From contig JAZNQX010000136.1 of the NCBI GenBank assembly GCA_045590395.1, positions 1 to 31,784 on the forward strand: DNA of 31,784 nucleotides. The letters are read 5' to 3'. Origin of the DNA: SIG607 sp045590395 (GTDB taxonomy: Bacteria > Bacillota > Clostridia > Oscillospirales > Acutalibacteraceae). Under the pieces are notes generated by a model. It saw only the letters and a program-made list of their open reading frames with translations. It was not told the origin of the DNA and did no database searches. Made by a program: the position numbers and the translations under genes. Of the stretch, positions 22,142 to 30,742 are shown piece after piece (the stretch's first letter is position 1; each line of letters starts with the position of its first letter).

Positions 22142-22468
22142 TTATTTTTTGAAAAATGATTTCTTTTCAGTGCTGTCAGTTGCGGCTTCTTCATGAACGG
22201 TAAGATTCTGGCTTACTGCCCATTTTGCAATTTTAATTTTTGAGTGGTCTGCAGAAGACTCAATAACAATGCTGTCTTCCTTAAGAGAAATTACTCTTCC
22301 GTAAATTCCGCCGATGGTCAGAAGCTCGTCACCTATCTGAATAGACTCACGCATTTTCTGTTCGTCTTTTTGTTTTTTCTTCTGCGGGCGAATCATAACG
22401 AAATACATAACCGCAATAATTACAACGATGTATGCTATCATTAACCAACTTGAACCTGAATTACCCAT
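22142..22468 (-). CDS. yajC: Preprotein translocase subunit YajC
   Basis: YajC is a small Sec accessory membrane protein. It has 108 residues: one transmembrane helix (about 8-26), the signature FVMIRPQKKKQKDEQKM, then the cytosolic beta-rich part with IQIGDELLTIGGIYGRV. The tail is charged and ends in KKSFFKK. The ATG follows GGAGG. It lies after tgt, an order shared by many bacteria (queA-tgt-yajC). The 70-bp gap from tgt has no hairpin, so the three are probably one transcript. Confidence 0.96.
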   Translation of the reverse strand: MGNSGSSWLMIAYIVVIIAVMYFVMIRPQKKKQKDEQKMRESIQIGDELLTIGGIYGRVISLKEDSIVIESSADHSKIKIAKWAVSQNLTVHEEAATDSTEKKSFFKK

Positions 22469-22538
22469 TTTTTATGTCCTCCAAAATTTAATTTCTATTA
22501 TTATATATCAAAAAAAGTAATAAATCAAGAAAAATAAT

Positions 22539-23669
22539 CTAAATTCTCGTTCCGTATATTTCTTCTTTTTCTTTCTTAAACTGCGAAAAACGATTTTCAG
22601 TAAGAGCATCACGAATATCGCTCATAAGCTTATTGTAAAAATAAAGGTTGTGAAGCACACAAAGTCTGTGACTCAGCATCTCTTTACTTTTTATTAAATG
22701 ACGGATATATGCCCTGCTGTAACGCTTACAAACGGGACAGTCACAGTTCTCATCAATAGGCTTCATATCGGTTTCATATTTGTTGTTATTTAGGTTGATT
22801 ATGCCTGCACTTGTAAATAAGTGACCGTGACGGGCATTTCTGCTTGGCATAACACAGTCAAATAAATCAACACCACGTTCAACCGCATTCAAAATATTAA
22901 CCGGGGTGCCTACACCCATAAGATAGCGAATTTTGTTTTCAGGCATTTCGGGAGTAACCGCTTCAATTACATCATACATAACCTCGGCAGGCTCACCAAC
23001 TGCAAGACCACCTATTGCATATCCATCTAGGTTAAGCTCTCTTATCTGCTTCATGTGTTCAATTCTTAAATCATTAAAGGTACAGCCCTGATTTATACCG
23101 AAAAGCATTTGTTCTCTGTTTACGGTATCCTGGAGAGAATTTAGTCTTTCCATTTCCTTTTTACAGCGCTGAAGCCATCTGGTTGTTCTCTGACAAGATT
23201 CTTTAGAATAGCTGTACGGCGCAGGGTTTTCGACACATTCATCAAAAGCCATAGCAATAGTAGAACCTAAATTGCTCTGTATTTGCATACTTTCTTCCGG
23301 ACCCATAAAAATACGTTTGCCGTCAATATGAGAATTAAAGGTAACGCCTTCTTCGGTAATTTTTCTGAGTGGCGCTAAAGAAAAGACCTGAAAGCCACCG
23401 CTATCTGTAAGAATAGGGCCTGACCAAGTAGATAAATTATGCAGACCACCGCACTTTTTAACAACCTCATCTCCCGGACGAATATGCAGATGATAGGTAT
23501 TGCTAAGCATTACCTGACAGCCAACCTCTTTTAAATCTTCAGCCGAAACAGCGCCTTTAATAGCGCCGCAGGTGGCCACATTCATAAATGCGGGAGTTTT
23601 TACCACACCGCGATTAGTATGAAATTCACCAAGTCTTGAACTTCCCTCGGTTTTTAAAACCTTGAACAT
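22539..23669 (-). CDS. tgt: tRNA-guanine transglycosylase
   Basis: Tgt swaps guanine-34 of tRNAs with GUN anticodons for the queuosine precursor preQ1. It has 376 residues, normal for the bacterial enzyme. The catalytic residues are Asp89 (LTDSGGFQVF) and Asp271 (DLFDCVMPSRNARHG); the zinc ligands Cys309, Cys311, Cys314 and His340 are present. The ATG has AAGGAG six bases upstream. It follows queA by 26 bases and precedes yajC. The preQ1 synthesis genes (queCDEF) are not in the window. Confidence 0.97.
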   Translation of the reverse strand: MFKVLKTEGSSRLGEFHTNRGVVKTPAFMNVATCGAIKGAVSAEDLKEVGCQVMLSNTYHLHIRPGDEVVKKCGGLHNLSTWSGPILTDSGGFQVFSLAPLRKITEEGVTFNSHIDGKRIFMGPEESMQIQSNLGSTIAMAFDECVENPAPYSYSKESCQRTTRWLQRCKKEMERLNSLQDTVNREQMLFGINQGCTFNDLRIEHMKQIRELNLDGYAIGGLAVGEPAEVMYDVIEAVTPEMPENKIRYLMGVGTPVNILNAVERGVDLFDCVMPSRNARHGHLFTSAGIINLNNNKYETDMKPIDENCDCPVCKRYSRAYIRHLIKSKEMLSHRLCVLHNLYFYNKLMSDIRDALTENRFSQFKKEKEEIYGTRI

Positions 23670-23695
23670 AATATACTCCTTAAAAATTCAATATA

Positions 23696-24718
23696 TCATA
23701 AAATCAGCATTGCGTCTCCAAAGCTGAAAAATCTGTATTTATCTTCAACTGCTTTTTTATAAAACTCCATTGTAAATTCATAGCCAGCAAAGGCAGAAAC
23801 CAACATAATAAGCGTACTCTCAGGCAGATGAAAATTTGTTATAAGCCCGTCCATACACTTGAAAGTATAACCGGGATAAATAAAAATAGATGTATCGTCA
23901 CTGCACTCAATAATTTCACCGTACTTTGAAGCAGCGCTCTCAAGCGTTCTACAGCTTGTAGTACCTACGCAAATAACTCTCCCACCGCTCTTTTTCGCGG
24001 CACTAATTTTGTCGGCAGTATCACGACTTATGCTGTAATGCTCAGAGTGCATATGATGCTCAAGTATATTATCAACCTTTACAGGTCTGAAGGTACCAAG
24101 CCCTACATGAAGCGTAACATATGCAATATCAACACCCATATTTTTAAGTTCATCCATAAGCTTCTTTGTAAAATGAAGCCCTGCTGTAGGTGCAGCGGCA
24201 GAACCTAAATTTTTAGAATAAACCGTTTGGTATCTCTCTTTATCTTTCAGTTCCTCTTTAATATAATGCGGTAGCGGCATTTTTCCTACTTCATCAAGGG
24301 CGGCAAAAAAATCAATTTTGCTTTCAAACTCTAAAATTCTGTTTCCGTCATCCAAAACATCTATTACTTTAGCACTTAAGTTTTCGCTAAAGAAAAATTC
24401 AGTATCCACTTTAGCTTTTTTGCCCGGGCCTGCAATGCACTCCCACACATTAACTTTAATCTGCTTTAAAAGTACAAATTCAACAACGCTGCCCGTATCA
24501 ATTCTCCTACCGAAAATTCGCGCAGGTAATACTCTTGTATCGTTAAGTACAAGTAAATCTCCGCTTTTTAAATATTCTTTAATATTTCTGAAAATGTTTT
24601 CACTAACCGCTTTATTTTTCTTGTCTATCACCATCAGACGCGAGGAATCTCTGGGTTCGATAGGTGTTTGTGCAATAAGCTCTTCAGGAAGGTCGTAAAA
24701 AAAGTCACTTTTTTTCAT
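23696..24718 (-). CDS. queA: S-adenosylmethionine:tRNA ribosyltransferase-isomerase
   Basis: QueA transfers the ribosyl part of S-adenosylmethionine to preQ1-34 in tRNA to form epoxyqueuosine. It has 340 residues from ATG 24718, which follows GGAG by five or six bases and gives MKKSDFFYDLPEELIAQ; the frame extends to 24772 but without a ribosome site. Family motifs are LIAQTPIEPRDSSRLMV, LNDTRVLPARIFG, AAPTAGLHFT, LHVGLGTFRPV, FITNFHLPES-like LITNFHLPEST, and YRFFSFGDAMLI at the end. It is the first gene of queA-tgt-yajC and divergent from dapA. I found no convincing minus-strand promoter in the gap. Confidence 0.97.
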   Translation of the reverse strand: MKKSDFFYDLPEELIAQTPIEPRDSSRLMVIDKKNKAVSENIFRNIKEYLKSGDLLVLNDTRVLPARIFGRRIDTGSVVEFVLLKQIKVNVWECIAGPGKKAKVDTEFFFSENLSAKVIDVLDDGNRILEFESKIDFFAALDEVGKMPLPHYIKEELKDKERYQTVYSKNLGSAAAPTAGLHFTKKLMDELKNMGVDIAYVTLHVGLGTFRPVKVDNILEHHMHSEHYSISRDTADKISAAKKSGGRVICVGTTSCRTLESAASKYGEIIECSDDTSIFIYPGYTFKCMDGLITNFHLPESTLIMLVSAFAGYEFTMEFYKKAVEDKYRFFSFGDAMLIL

Positions 24719-24761
24719 AAATTCTCCAGTCTTTAAAGGCAAATAACCGCATAAAATGTAT

Positions 24762-24790
24762 TTGACAAACAATATAGCTAATGTTATTAT
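24762..24790 (+). promoter_or_regulatory. Vegetative promoter of dapA-dapB
   Basis: There is TTGACA (24762-24767), a 17-bp spacer and TATTAT (24785-24790) preceded by TGT. The predicted start near 24797 leaves a leader of about 90 bases with only small competing hairpins (TTGC/GCAA, 24812-24834; TTCTG/CAGAA, 24823-24839). It is too short for a lysine riboswitch. Confidence 0.75.
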
Positions 24791-24886
24791 TTAATAGTAA
24801 TACTAATTATATTGCAAAAAGCTTCTGATGGCAACAGAAATGTTTGATTTTGTCAAAAAATTATTTTGAAAAGGTGCTGTTAGATT

Positions 24887-25774
24887 ATGAAGAAAAGAAT
24901 TTTTACAGGTGCGGCTACTGCCTTAGTTACACCTATGAATAATGACGGCAGTGTCAATTTTGAAAAACTGTCTCAGCTTGTAGATGAGCAAATAAACGCC
25001 GGTATTGATGCCCTTGTTATTTGCGGTACTACAGGCGAAAAATCTACTCTTAATTATAAAGAGCACGTTAAAGTTATTGAGGTTGCTGTCAACAGCGCAA
25101 ACAAGCGGGTTCCCATTATTGCAGGTACTGGTTCAAATGATACTCCCTATACCGTTGAGCTTTGTAAGGACGCTATCAGCTGTGGTGCTGACGCTATGCT
25201 GATGGTTACACCCTATTACAATAAAACCTCTCAAAAGGGTCTTGTATCCCATTACTTTTACGTTGCTGATAAAATTGACTCGCCGATTATTCTATATAAT
25301 GTTCCCTCAAGAACAGGCGTAAATATTTTACCCGAAACCTATGCAAAACTTTGTGAGCATCCCAATATTGTTGCTACCAAAGAAGCCAACGGCGATATTG
25401 CTTCTGTTGCACTCACCCGTTCTTTGTGCGGTGATAAGCTTGACATTTATTCGGGAAATGATGACCAGATTATACCCATTATGTCACTTGGCGGTATCGG
25501 TGTTATTTCTGTTTTGTCAAATATTGCCCCCGGTGAGACTCATAAGCTTTGCGCTGATTATCTCAGCGGAAAATATAAGGAAGCCGGCGAACAGCAGGTT
25601 TATTATTCACAGCTTATTAAAGCGCTGTTTTCTGACGTTAACCCCATACCCGTTAAAGAAGCTATGAATATTATGGGTATGAATGTCGGCCCCTGCAGAC
25701 TTCCGCTTGTAGAAATGGATGAAGGTCCACGCGAAAATCTTATAAAACAACTGAAAAATTGCAATTTAATTTAA
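24887..25774 (+). CDS. dapA: 4-hydroxy-tetrahydrodipicolinate synthase
   Basis: DapA condenses pyruvate with aspartate semialdehyde, the first committed step to diaminopimelate and lysine. It has 295 residues of the DHDPS aldolase family. The Schiff-base Lys165 (VATKEANGD), Tyr137 (ILYNVPSRTG), Arg142 and the GTTGE motif with Thr48-Thr49 are present; the usual GTTGESPTL reads GTTGEKSTL. A neuraminate-lyase-like relative is unlikely, given dapB next door. The ATG has AAGGTG about ten bases upstream. In a spore former the product also feeds dipicolinic acid. Confidence 0.96.
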   Translation: MKKRIFTGAATALVTPMNNDGSVNFEKLSQLVDEQINAGIDALVICGTTGEKSTLNYKEHVKVIEVAVNSANKRVPIIAGTGSNDTPYTVELCKDAISCGADAMLMVTPYYNKTSQKGLVSHYFYVADKIDSPIILYNVPSRTGVNILPETYAKLCEHPNIVATKEANGDIASVALTRSLCGDKLDIYSGNDDQIIPIMSLGGIGVISVLSNIAPGETHKLCADYLSGKYKEAGEQQVYYSQLIKALFSDVNPIPVKEAMNIMGMNVGPCRLPLVEMDEGPRENLIKQLKNCNLI

Positions 25775-25798
25775 GAATTAAGAATAGGATGTTAAAAA

Positions 25799-26551
25799 AT
25801 GAAAAAAATTTTACTTAATGGCTGCTTTGGCAGAATGGGTAAAGTAATTACCGAAATTGTTGCAAACAGCGATGCATGCGAAATTTGCGCCGGTGTTGAT
25901 TCCTTCGGCAAAGGTACTGCCAACTTCCCTGTTTACAAAAACATAAATGAAGTAAAAGAATCTGCCGATGTAATTATTGACTTCAGTCATCCATCTGCGC
26001 TTTCGGATTTATTAAGCTTTGCTAAAGCAAAAAACTTACCTCTTGTTTTAGCAACTACAGGTTTTTCTAAATCACAGATTGAGGAAATAAATAAAGCATC
26101 ATCGGTTATTCCTGTATTTTTCACCTTTAATATGTCGCTTGGCATTAATGTGCTCACTGCCCTGTCAAAACGCGCCGCTCAGATTTTAGGTAGTGATTTT
26201 GATATAGAAATCATTGAAAAACATCACAACCAGAAATTAGATGCGCCGTCCGGCACTGCACTTATGCTTGCTAATGCCATTAACGAATTAAATGGTGATA
26301 AAATGCAGTATGAATTTGACCGTCATTCAAGACGAATGACCAGACCGACCAACGAAATTGGTATTCATTCTGTAAGAGGCGGCACAATTGTTGGCGAACA
26401 CGAGGTTATTTTTGCGGGTAAAGACGAAACTATAACCCTGACCCACTCTGCCGCATCCAGAGATATTTTTGCGGTGGGTGCCGTTAAAGCCGCAATGTTT
26501 ATTTGCGGTAAAAATGCTGGGCTTTATGATATGAATATGATGATTGGCTGA
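25799..26551 (+). CDS. dapB: 4-hydroxy-tetrahydrodipicolinate reductase
   Basis: DapB reduces the DapA product with NAD(P)H. Its 250 residues show the Rossmann start NGCFGRMGKVI, ATTGFSKSQ, the family signature EKHHNQKLDAPSGTA (catalytic His and the Lys-x5-GT substrate loop), and a C-terminal EHEVIFAGKDETITLTH. The ATG follows AGGA and lies 24 bases after dapA, so they form an operon. No terminator follows; the next gene is 53 bases on, in the same direction, and may be read through. Confidence 0.97.
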   Translation: MKKILLNGCFGRMGKVITEIVANSDACEICAGVDSFGKGTANFPVYKNINEVKESADVIIDFSHPSALSDLLSFAKAKNLPLVLATTGFSKSQIEEINKASSVIPVFFTFNMSLGINVLTALSKRAAQILGSDFDIEIIEKHHNQKLDAPSGTALMLANAINELNGDKMQYEFDRHSRRMTRPTNEIGIHSVRGGTIVGEHEVIFAGKDETITLTHSAASRDIFAVGAVKAAMFICGKNAGLYDMNMMIG

Positions 26552-26604
26552 TTTATCTTAACATAAAAATCTCTCTTTCATAGAATATAGTAAGGAGGAT
26601 TTTT

Positions 26605-26928
26605 ATGAATAATGATTCTTTAACAGATAGCTTTGATATCATTCCTTATGCAGAAAATTTACTTAATAGTAATAAAGGCTCAGATGCCTACTACCGTGAT
26701 ATGAATTTCTTACCCAACTATCTTAGCAAAAACATCGGTAAATGGGTAAAGGTTGAGCATCTTATCGGTCAAAACCTGGTTTCCCACATTGGTCAGCTTA
26801 TAGCTTCGGGTATTGATTATATTGTACTAAAGCTGGAAGGAAACAATGTTGCCACGGTAATTTGTAATCTTAAAGATATCCGTTTTATTACTGTAATTTA
26901 CAATAAAAACACACATCTTTTAAAATAA
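26605..26928 (+). CDS. Small protein, possibly GerQ/DUF2642-like
   Basis: The protein has 107 residues and no named family I can fix. After a polar N-terminus (1-35) comes a single folded unit, with YLSKNIGKWVKVEHLIGQN, IGQLIASGIDYIVLKLEG and a final ICNLKDIRFITVIYN. That order, a helix then five short beta strands ending in an I-x-F-I-T-x-Y strand, resembles small SH3-like spore proteins related to GerQ and DUF2642 found in many spore formers. There is a strong AAGGAGG site seven bases before the ATG. It follows dapB in the same direction and shares a terminator with recN. A spore role is inference. Confidence 0.75.
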   Translation: MNNDSLTDSFDIIPYAENLLNSNKGSDAYYRDMNFLPNYLSKNIGKWVKVEHLIGQNLVSHIGQLIASGIDYIVLKLEGNNVATVICNLKDIRFITVIYNKNTHLLK

Positions 26929-26951
26929 AAAAGCTGCTATGCAGCTTTTTT
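26927..26951. terminator. Bidirectional terminator between the small GerQ-like gene and recN
   Basis: The arms AAAAAAGCTGC (26927-26937) and GCAGCTTTTTT (26941-26951) pair around TAT, with T runs on both strands. It overlaps the stop codons of both convergent genes. Confidence 0.88.
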
Positions 26952-28614
26952 ATTTTTTACCGTTATTAATAAGTTGCTCGGCAGAAAGTAAAAGTTCATC
27001 AGTAACCTGCGAGCCACCCATTATACGCGCTATTTCTCTCACTCTGTCGGCACCATCTATCTTTTCAACAACCGTATATGTTTTGCCGTTTGATACGTCT
27101 TTTGTAATTAAAAGATGATTATCAGCCACACTTGCAATCTGTGCAAGATGGGTTACACAAATTACCTGATGGTTATCTGCGACATTTCTAAGCTGAACAC
27201 CTACTTTATCGGCTGTAACACCACTGATGCCCGAATCAATTTCATCAAAAATCAAGGTATTAACATCGTCCTTTTCAGCAAGTATACTCTTAATTGCCAG
27301 CATAACACGTGAAAGCTCACCGCCGGAAGCAATTTTCGTAAGCGGTTTTTTAGTTTCTCCTGCATTAGCGCTGAATAAAAGTTCAACTTCATCACAGCCG
27401 TTTTTAGTGTATCTCCCCTTTTTACACTCAACCGAAATTTCCACAGCAGGCATATTAAGCTGTATAAGAATTTTTTTAACACCTTTTTCAAAAACCCTAC
27501 CTGCTTTTATTCGGGTATCGGTTAATTTTTCGGCCTTTTTAATCAGCTGATTTTGCGAGTCGATTAGTTCATCGCTTAATCTGTCAACCTCGTCATCATT
27601 AAATAAAATAGTGTTAAGTTCCTCTTTGGCATTACTTAGAAAGCCAAGCATTTTTTCTTCATTTTCGCCGTATTTTGATGCGAGATTTGATAAAACAGCA
27701 AGTCTATCCTCAATAATATCTATGTTATATTCATCAGAATTAAGGGCGAATATTATATTTTCAACAGAATCAATTACCGTAGTAGTATTTTCAATTGCAT
27801 CCTGAAGCTTTACTATTTCATCGTCAAGCTGAATATCCTTGCTGACATTTATTAAATGCAAGGCATCACGAAGCAAAGACAACGCGCCGCTATTTTCATC
27901 ATCATCTTTGAGATGAGATAAAACACCGTTTAAGGTTTTAATTCTATTGCCGATATTTCGTGCTACGGCAAGACGCTCTTTTAGTTCTGCCATCTCGCCG
28001 ATTTTAAGCGAGGAGGATTCAAGCTCGTTTATCTGGTATTTTAGTATATCAATTCTTCTAAGCTTTTCGTCCTCGTCCATTTCAAGTGATTTAAGCTTTG
28101 CTCTTATAGAATTAAAACGCTTGAATTCATCTCTGTACTCCAGCAGTTCCTTATCATTTTCAGCCAGACGGTCAATATAAGTAACATGATTGTCGCTGTC
28201 CAGTAACGCCTGATTATCGTGCTGACCGTGAATATTTAAAAGCTTCGGTGAAATATTCTTCAAAACGGTTGCAGACACAGGTATTCCGTTTACCTTTATA
28301 AAACCGTTACCACTAACCGACAAGGTACGCTCAATAACAAAGTTACCATCAGTATCTTTAACTATACCTGCATCGGCAAAAGCGGTCTGAACAGACTCAT
28401 CAACTAACGAAAAAACAGCAGAAACCTTTGCTTTTTCGCAGTTATTTCTAATCAGTTCTTTGGATGTTCTGTGACCCAGAACCGCATATATAGCGTCAAT
28501 TATTATGGACTTACCTGCACCCGTTTCACCGGTTAACACATTAAAGCCGTTTGAAAATTCAATACTTGACTGCTCAATAACAGCGATATTCTCAATATGT
28601 AAATACTTTAACAT
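26950..28614 (-). CDS. recN: DNA repair protein RecN
   Basis: RecN is an SMC-like ATPase that gathers DNA ends in double-strand-break repair. It has 554 residues, full length. Walker A is GETGAGKS (29-36); a coiled-coil arm occupies about 150-370; the signature reads IASGGELSRVMLA near 435-447 and Walker B reads LIFDEIDSGISG. The ATG follows AAGGA by nine bases and lies five bases after argR, the standard clostridial argR-recN pair. It is the last gene of the dxs-tlyA-nadK-argR-recN unit and ends in the hairpin shared with the gene on the other strand. Confidence 0.97.
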   Translation of the reverse strand: MLKYLHIENIAVIEQSSIEFSNGFNVLTGETGAGKSIIIDAIYAVLGHRTSKELIRNNCEKAKVSAVFSLVDESVQTAFADAGIVKDTDGNFVIERTLSVSGNGFIKVNGIPVSATVLKNISPKLLNIHGQHDNQALLDSDNHVTYIDRLAENDKELLEYRDEFKRFNSIRAKLKSLEMDEDEKLRRIDILKYQINELESSSLKIGEMAELKERLAVARNIGNRIKTLNGVLSHLKDDDENSGALSLLRDALHLINVSKDIQLDDEIVKLQDAIENTTTVIDSVENIIFALNSDEYNIDIIEDRLAVLSNLASKYGENEEKMLGFLSNAKEELNTILFNDDEVDRLSDELIDSQNQLIKKAEKLTDTRIKAGRVFEKGVKKILIQLNMPAVEISVECKKGRYTKNGCDEVELLFSANAGETKKPLTKIASGGELSRVMLAIKSILAEKDDVNTLIFDEIDSGISGVTADKVGVQLRNVADNHQVICVTHLAQIASVADNHLLITKDVSNGKTYTVVEKIDGADRVREIARIMGGSQVTDELLLSAEQLINNGKK

Positions 28615-28619
28615 AAAGG

Positions 28620-29084
28620 TCAGTCCTTACACATATTTTTAAGTCGTTCGGTAAGCTGTAATGCAATTTCTGGGGTTTTGGTGATAATAAGAATTGTATC
28701 ATCCCCCGCAAGACTGCCCATAATCATTCCTGAAAAGAAATGGTCAACGGCAACACAGGCGCTTGATGCCATACCCGGATGGCATTTGACAACAATGTCG
28801 TTAAACGCACAGTCAACCTTTATAGCCGAGCGTGCAAAAATATCGCTGAAATCCGCACCGTCATCCTTACGGCTGGTAGTATTTTCACGGATATTAGAAA
28901 CATATCTGTAATTACCCATAGAATCAAGGTTTTTAATGATACGCAGTTGTTTTATATCTCTCGAAACCGTTGACTGAGTTACATTATAACCAAGGTCGTT
29001 AAGTGCTTCCTGCAATTCATCCTGAGTATAAAATGCTCTTTCTTTTATAAGTTCAAGAATTTTTTCCTGTCGTTTATTCTTCAT
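28620..29084 (-). CDS. argR: Arginine repressor ArgR
   Basis: ArgR is a hexameric repressor of arginine synthesis and activator of its breakdown, with arginine as co-repressor. It has 154 residues: an N-terminal winged helix with VTQSTVSRDIKQL (about 35-48) and a C-terminal oligomerisation and arginine-binding domain with SACVAVDHFF and GSLAGDDTILII, where the GDDT Asp pair contacts arginine. Spore formers often use this paralogue (AhrC) next to recN. The ATG follows AAGGTGG. It lies nine bases after nadK. No arg genes are in the window, so its targets are elsewhere. Confidence 0.96.
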   Translation of the reverse strand: MKNKRQEKILELIKERAFYTQDELQEALNDLGYNVTQSTVSRDIKQLRIIKNLDSMGNYRYVSNIRENTTSRKDDGADFSDIFARSAIKVDCAFNDIVVKCHPGMASSACVAVDHFFSGMIMGSLAGDDTILIITKTPEIALQLTERLKNMCKD

Positions 29085-29093
29085 ATGACCACC

Positions 29094-29924
29094 TTATTTA
29101 AACTTTTCAGATAATGTTTTATAAAAGGAACGCTTAGTAAGCTTTATAAGAGATATGCTCTTATCTGCCTTTGAAACATAAATTTCAGAATAGGGCTTAA
29201 CAACATATGAACGACGTCCGTCGATTAAGAGATAAACCTCAGAACGCTTTATGGAAAAGCCTTTGAATTTAACTACATTGTCGCCACTTAAAATAATGGG
29301 CTTTGCACTTAAAGAATGAGAGCAAATAGGTGTAATTATAATATTATTAATGGCAGGGTCGATAATAGGACCACCTGCAGAAAGCGAATAAGCAGTTGAG
29401 CCGGTTGGTGTAGAAATAATAAGTCCGTCTGCTCTGTAGCAAATTGGCTCGTCATCTATAAAAGCGTGAATATCAATAAGACGTGACATAAATCCGCTGG
29501 ATATTACGGCATCGTTCACTGCAGAAAAGCAAGCAACCTCATTACCGTTTTCAACCACTTTCACATCCAGCATCATTCGCTTTTCAACCTCATAATCACC
29601 TGTTATAAGTTTGTTGAGAAGTGATAGCTGATTTGCTTCAATATTAGCCAGAAAGCCCATTCTGCCTGCATTAATACCAAGTATGGGTTTATTATATGTT
29701 GCGGCGGTTTTTCCATAACGCATTATTGTACCGTCACCGCCTACGGTAATTATTACATCGGATTTTGCAAATAATTCCTCTTCGGGTATCGACTCATAGC
29801 CGAGAAAAGAAATATGTGATGGCAGATATGCTTTTATATTGTTAGAAATAAGTATATCGCGCATACGCTCCAGTACATCAGAAGCGCCGCGTTTATCAAG
29901 ATTAGGCAGTATTCCTACAACCAT
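29094..29924 (-). CDS. nadK: NAD kinase
   Basis: NadK phosphorylates NAD to NADP. It has 276 residues from ATG 29924, which follows AGGAGGG by five bases; the frame extends to 29966 inside tlyA without a ribosome site. Motifs are VGGDGTIMRYG (the GGDG phosphate-binding turn), GINAGRMGFLANI, ADGLIISTPTGSTAYSLSAGGP (the NAD loop) and ITPICSHSL. The gene starts one base after the tlyA stop, whose last codons hold its ribosome site, so translation is coupled. Confidence 0.96.
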   Translation of the reverse strand: MVVGILPNLDKRGASDVLERMRDILISNNIKAYLPSHISFLGYESIPEEELFAKSDVIITVGGDGTIMRYGKTAATYNKPILGINAGRMGFLANIEANQLSLLNKLITGDYEVEKRMMLDVKVVENGNEVACFSAVNDAVISSGFMSRLIDIHAFIDDEPICYRADGLIISTPTGSTAYSLSAGGPIIDPAINNIIITPICSHSLSAKPIILSGDNVVKFKGFSIKRSEVYLLIDGRRSYVVKPYSEIYVSKADKSISLIKLTKRSFYKTLSEKFK

Positions 29925-29925
29925 A

Positions 29926-30741
29926 TTATCCCTCCTGATTAAGAGTTTTATATGATTCCTCAACAAGCTCTGCTGAGGATATATCGGTTAGTACCGACGG
30001 TGTGTCGGTCTTTTTAATGTAACAAAGATACTCAATATTGCCTTCAGGTCCTTTTACAGGTGAAAAATCAAGCCCTAAAAGAGAAAAATTATTTTCGCAA
30101 ACCAGACCGATAATTTTATCAATAACTGCAATATGCACATTTTTATCTCTGACAACGCCTTTTTTGCCTACACCCTCTTTACCTGCTTCAAACTGAGGCT
30201 TAATAAGGCAAACAGCAGTAGCGCCGTCTTTAAGCAAGGTTCTCATTACAGGCAAAATGTGCGAAAGAGAAATAAACGACACATCAACCGAAGCAAAGTC
30301 AAGGGGCTCATTTACCTGCTCATTTGTTACATATCGAAAATTGGTGCGCTCAAGATTTATAACCCTATCGTCTGTACGAAGCTTCCAGGCAAGCTGACCA
30401 TAGCCAACATCAATGGCAAAAACTTTTGAAGCACCGTTTTGAAGCATACAGTCGGTAAATCCACCGGTAGAAGCGCCGATATCTGCGCAAACAAAATTAT
30501 CAAGTTTAATATTAAAAGAAGAAATTGCCTTTTCCAGCTTTAAACCGCCACGGCTTACATATTTCAGTTTTTCACCGCGCACTTCAATAATGTCGTCTTC
30601 TTTAATATTTTCTCCTGCTTTGTCGCATTTTTGATTATTTACATACACAATTCCCGACATTATAAGCGCTTTTGCTTTTTCGCGGCTTTCTGCATAACCG
30701 CCCTCTACAAGAGCAACATCAAGTCGTATTTTATTTGACAA
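29926..30741 (-). CDS. tlyA: TlyA-family rRNA 2'-O-methyltransferase (S4 domain, FtsJ-like)
   Basis: This is a 271-residue protein with an N-terminal S4 RNA-binding domain (about 3-62, RLDVALVEGGYAESREKAK) and a Rossmann methyltransferase domain starting at ADIGASTGGFTDCML, with the later motifs FASVDVSFISL and LIKPQFEAGKEGVGKKG. It is predicted to methylate ribose in rRNA, by analogy with mycobacterial TlyA, which confers capreomycin sensitivity. The start is TTG at 30741 with GAGAGG eight bases upstream; it lies one base beyond the dxs stop (30743). In Clostridia it commonly sits between dxs and nadK, as here. Confidence 0.93.
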   Translation of the reverse strand: MSNKIRLDVALVEGGYAESREKAKALIMSGIVYVNNQKCDKAGENIKEDDIIEVRGEKLKYVSRGGLKLEKAISSFNIKLDNFVCADIGASTGGFTDCMLQNGASKVFAIDVGYGQLAWKLRTDDRVINLERTNFRYVTNEQVNEPLDFASVDVSFISLSHILPVMRTLLKDGATAVCLIKPQFEAGKEGVGKKGVVRDKNVHIAVIDKIIGLVCENNFSLLGLDFSPVKGPEGNIEYLCYIKKTDTPSVLTDISSAELVEESYKTLNQEG

Positions 30742-30742
30742 T

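Noticed and set aside
24797..24886. Lysine riboswitch or T-box in the dapA leader
   Set aside because: The leader is only about 90 bases, has just small hairpins and no terminator; the lysine aptamer alone is far longer.
26560..26587. SigK-type promoter (AACA, 15 bp, CATAGAATA) before the GerQ-like gene
   Set aside because: The boxes fit, but the transcript would start inside the AAGGAGG ribosome site, leaving it incomplete; the spacing is also one base short.
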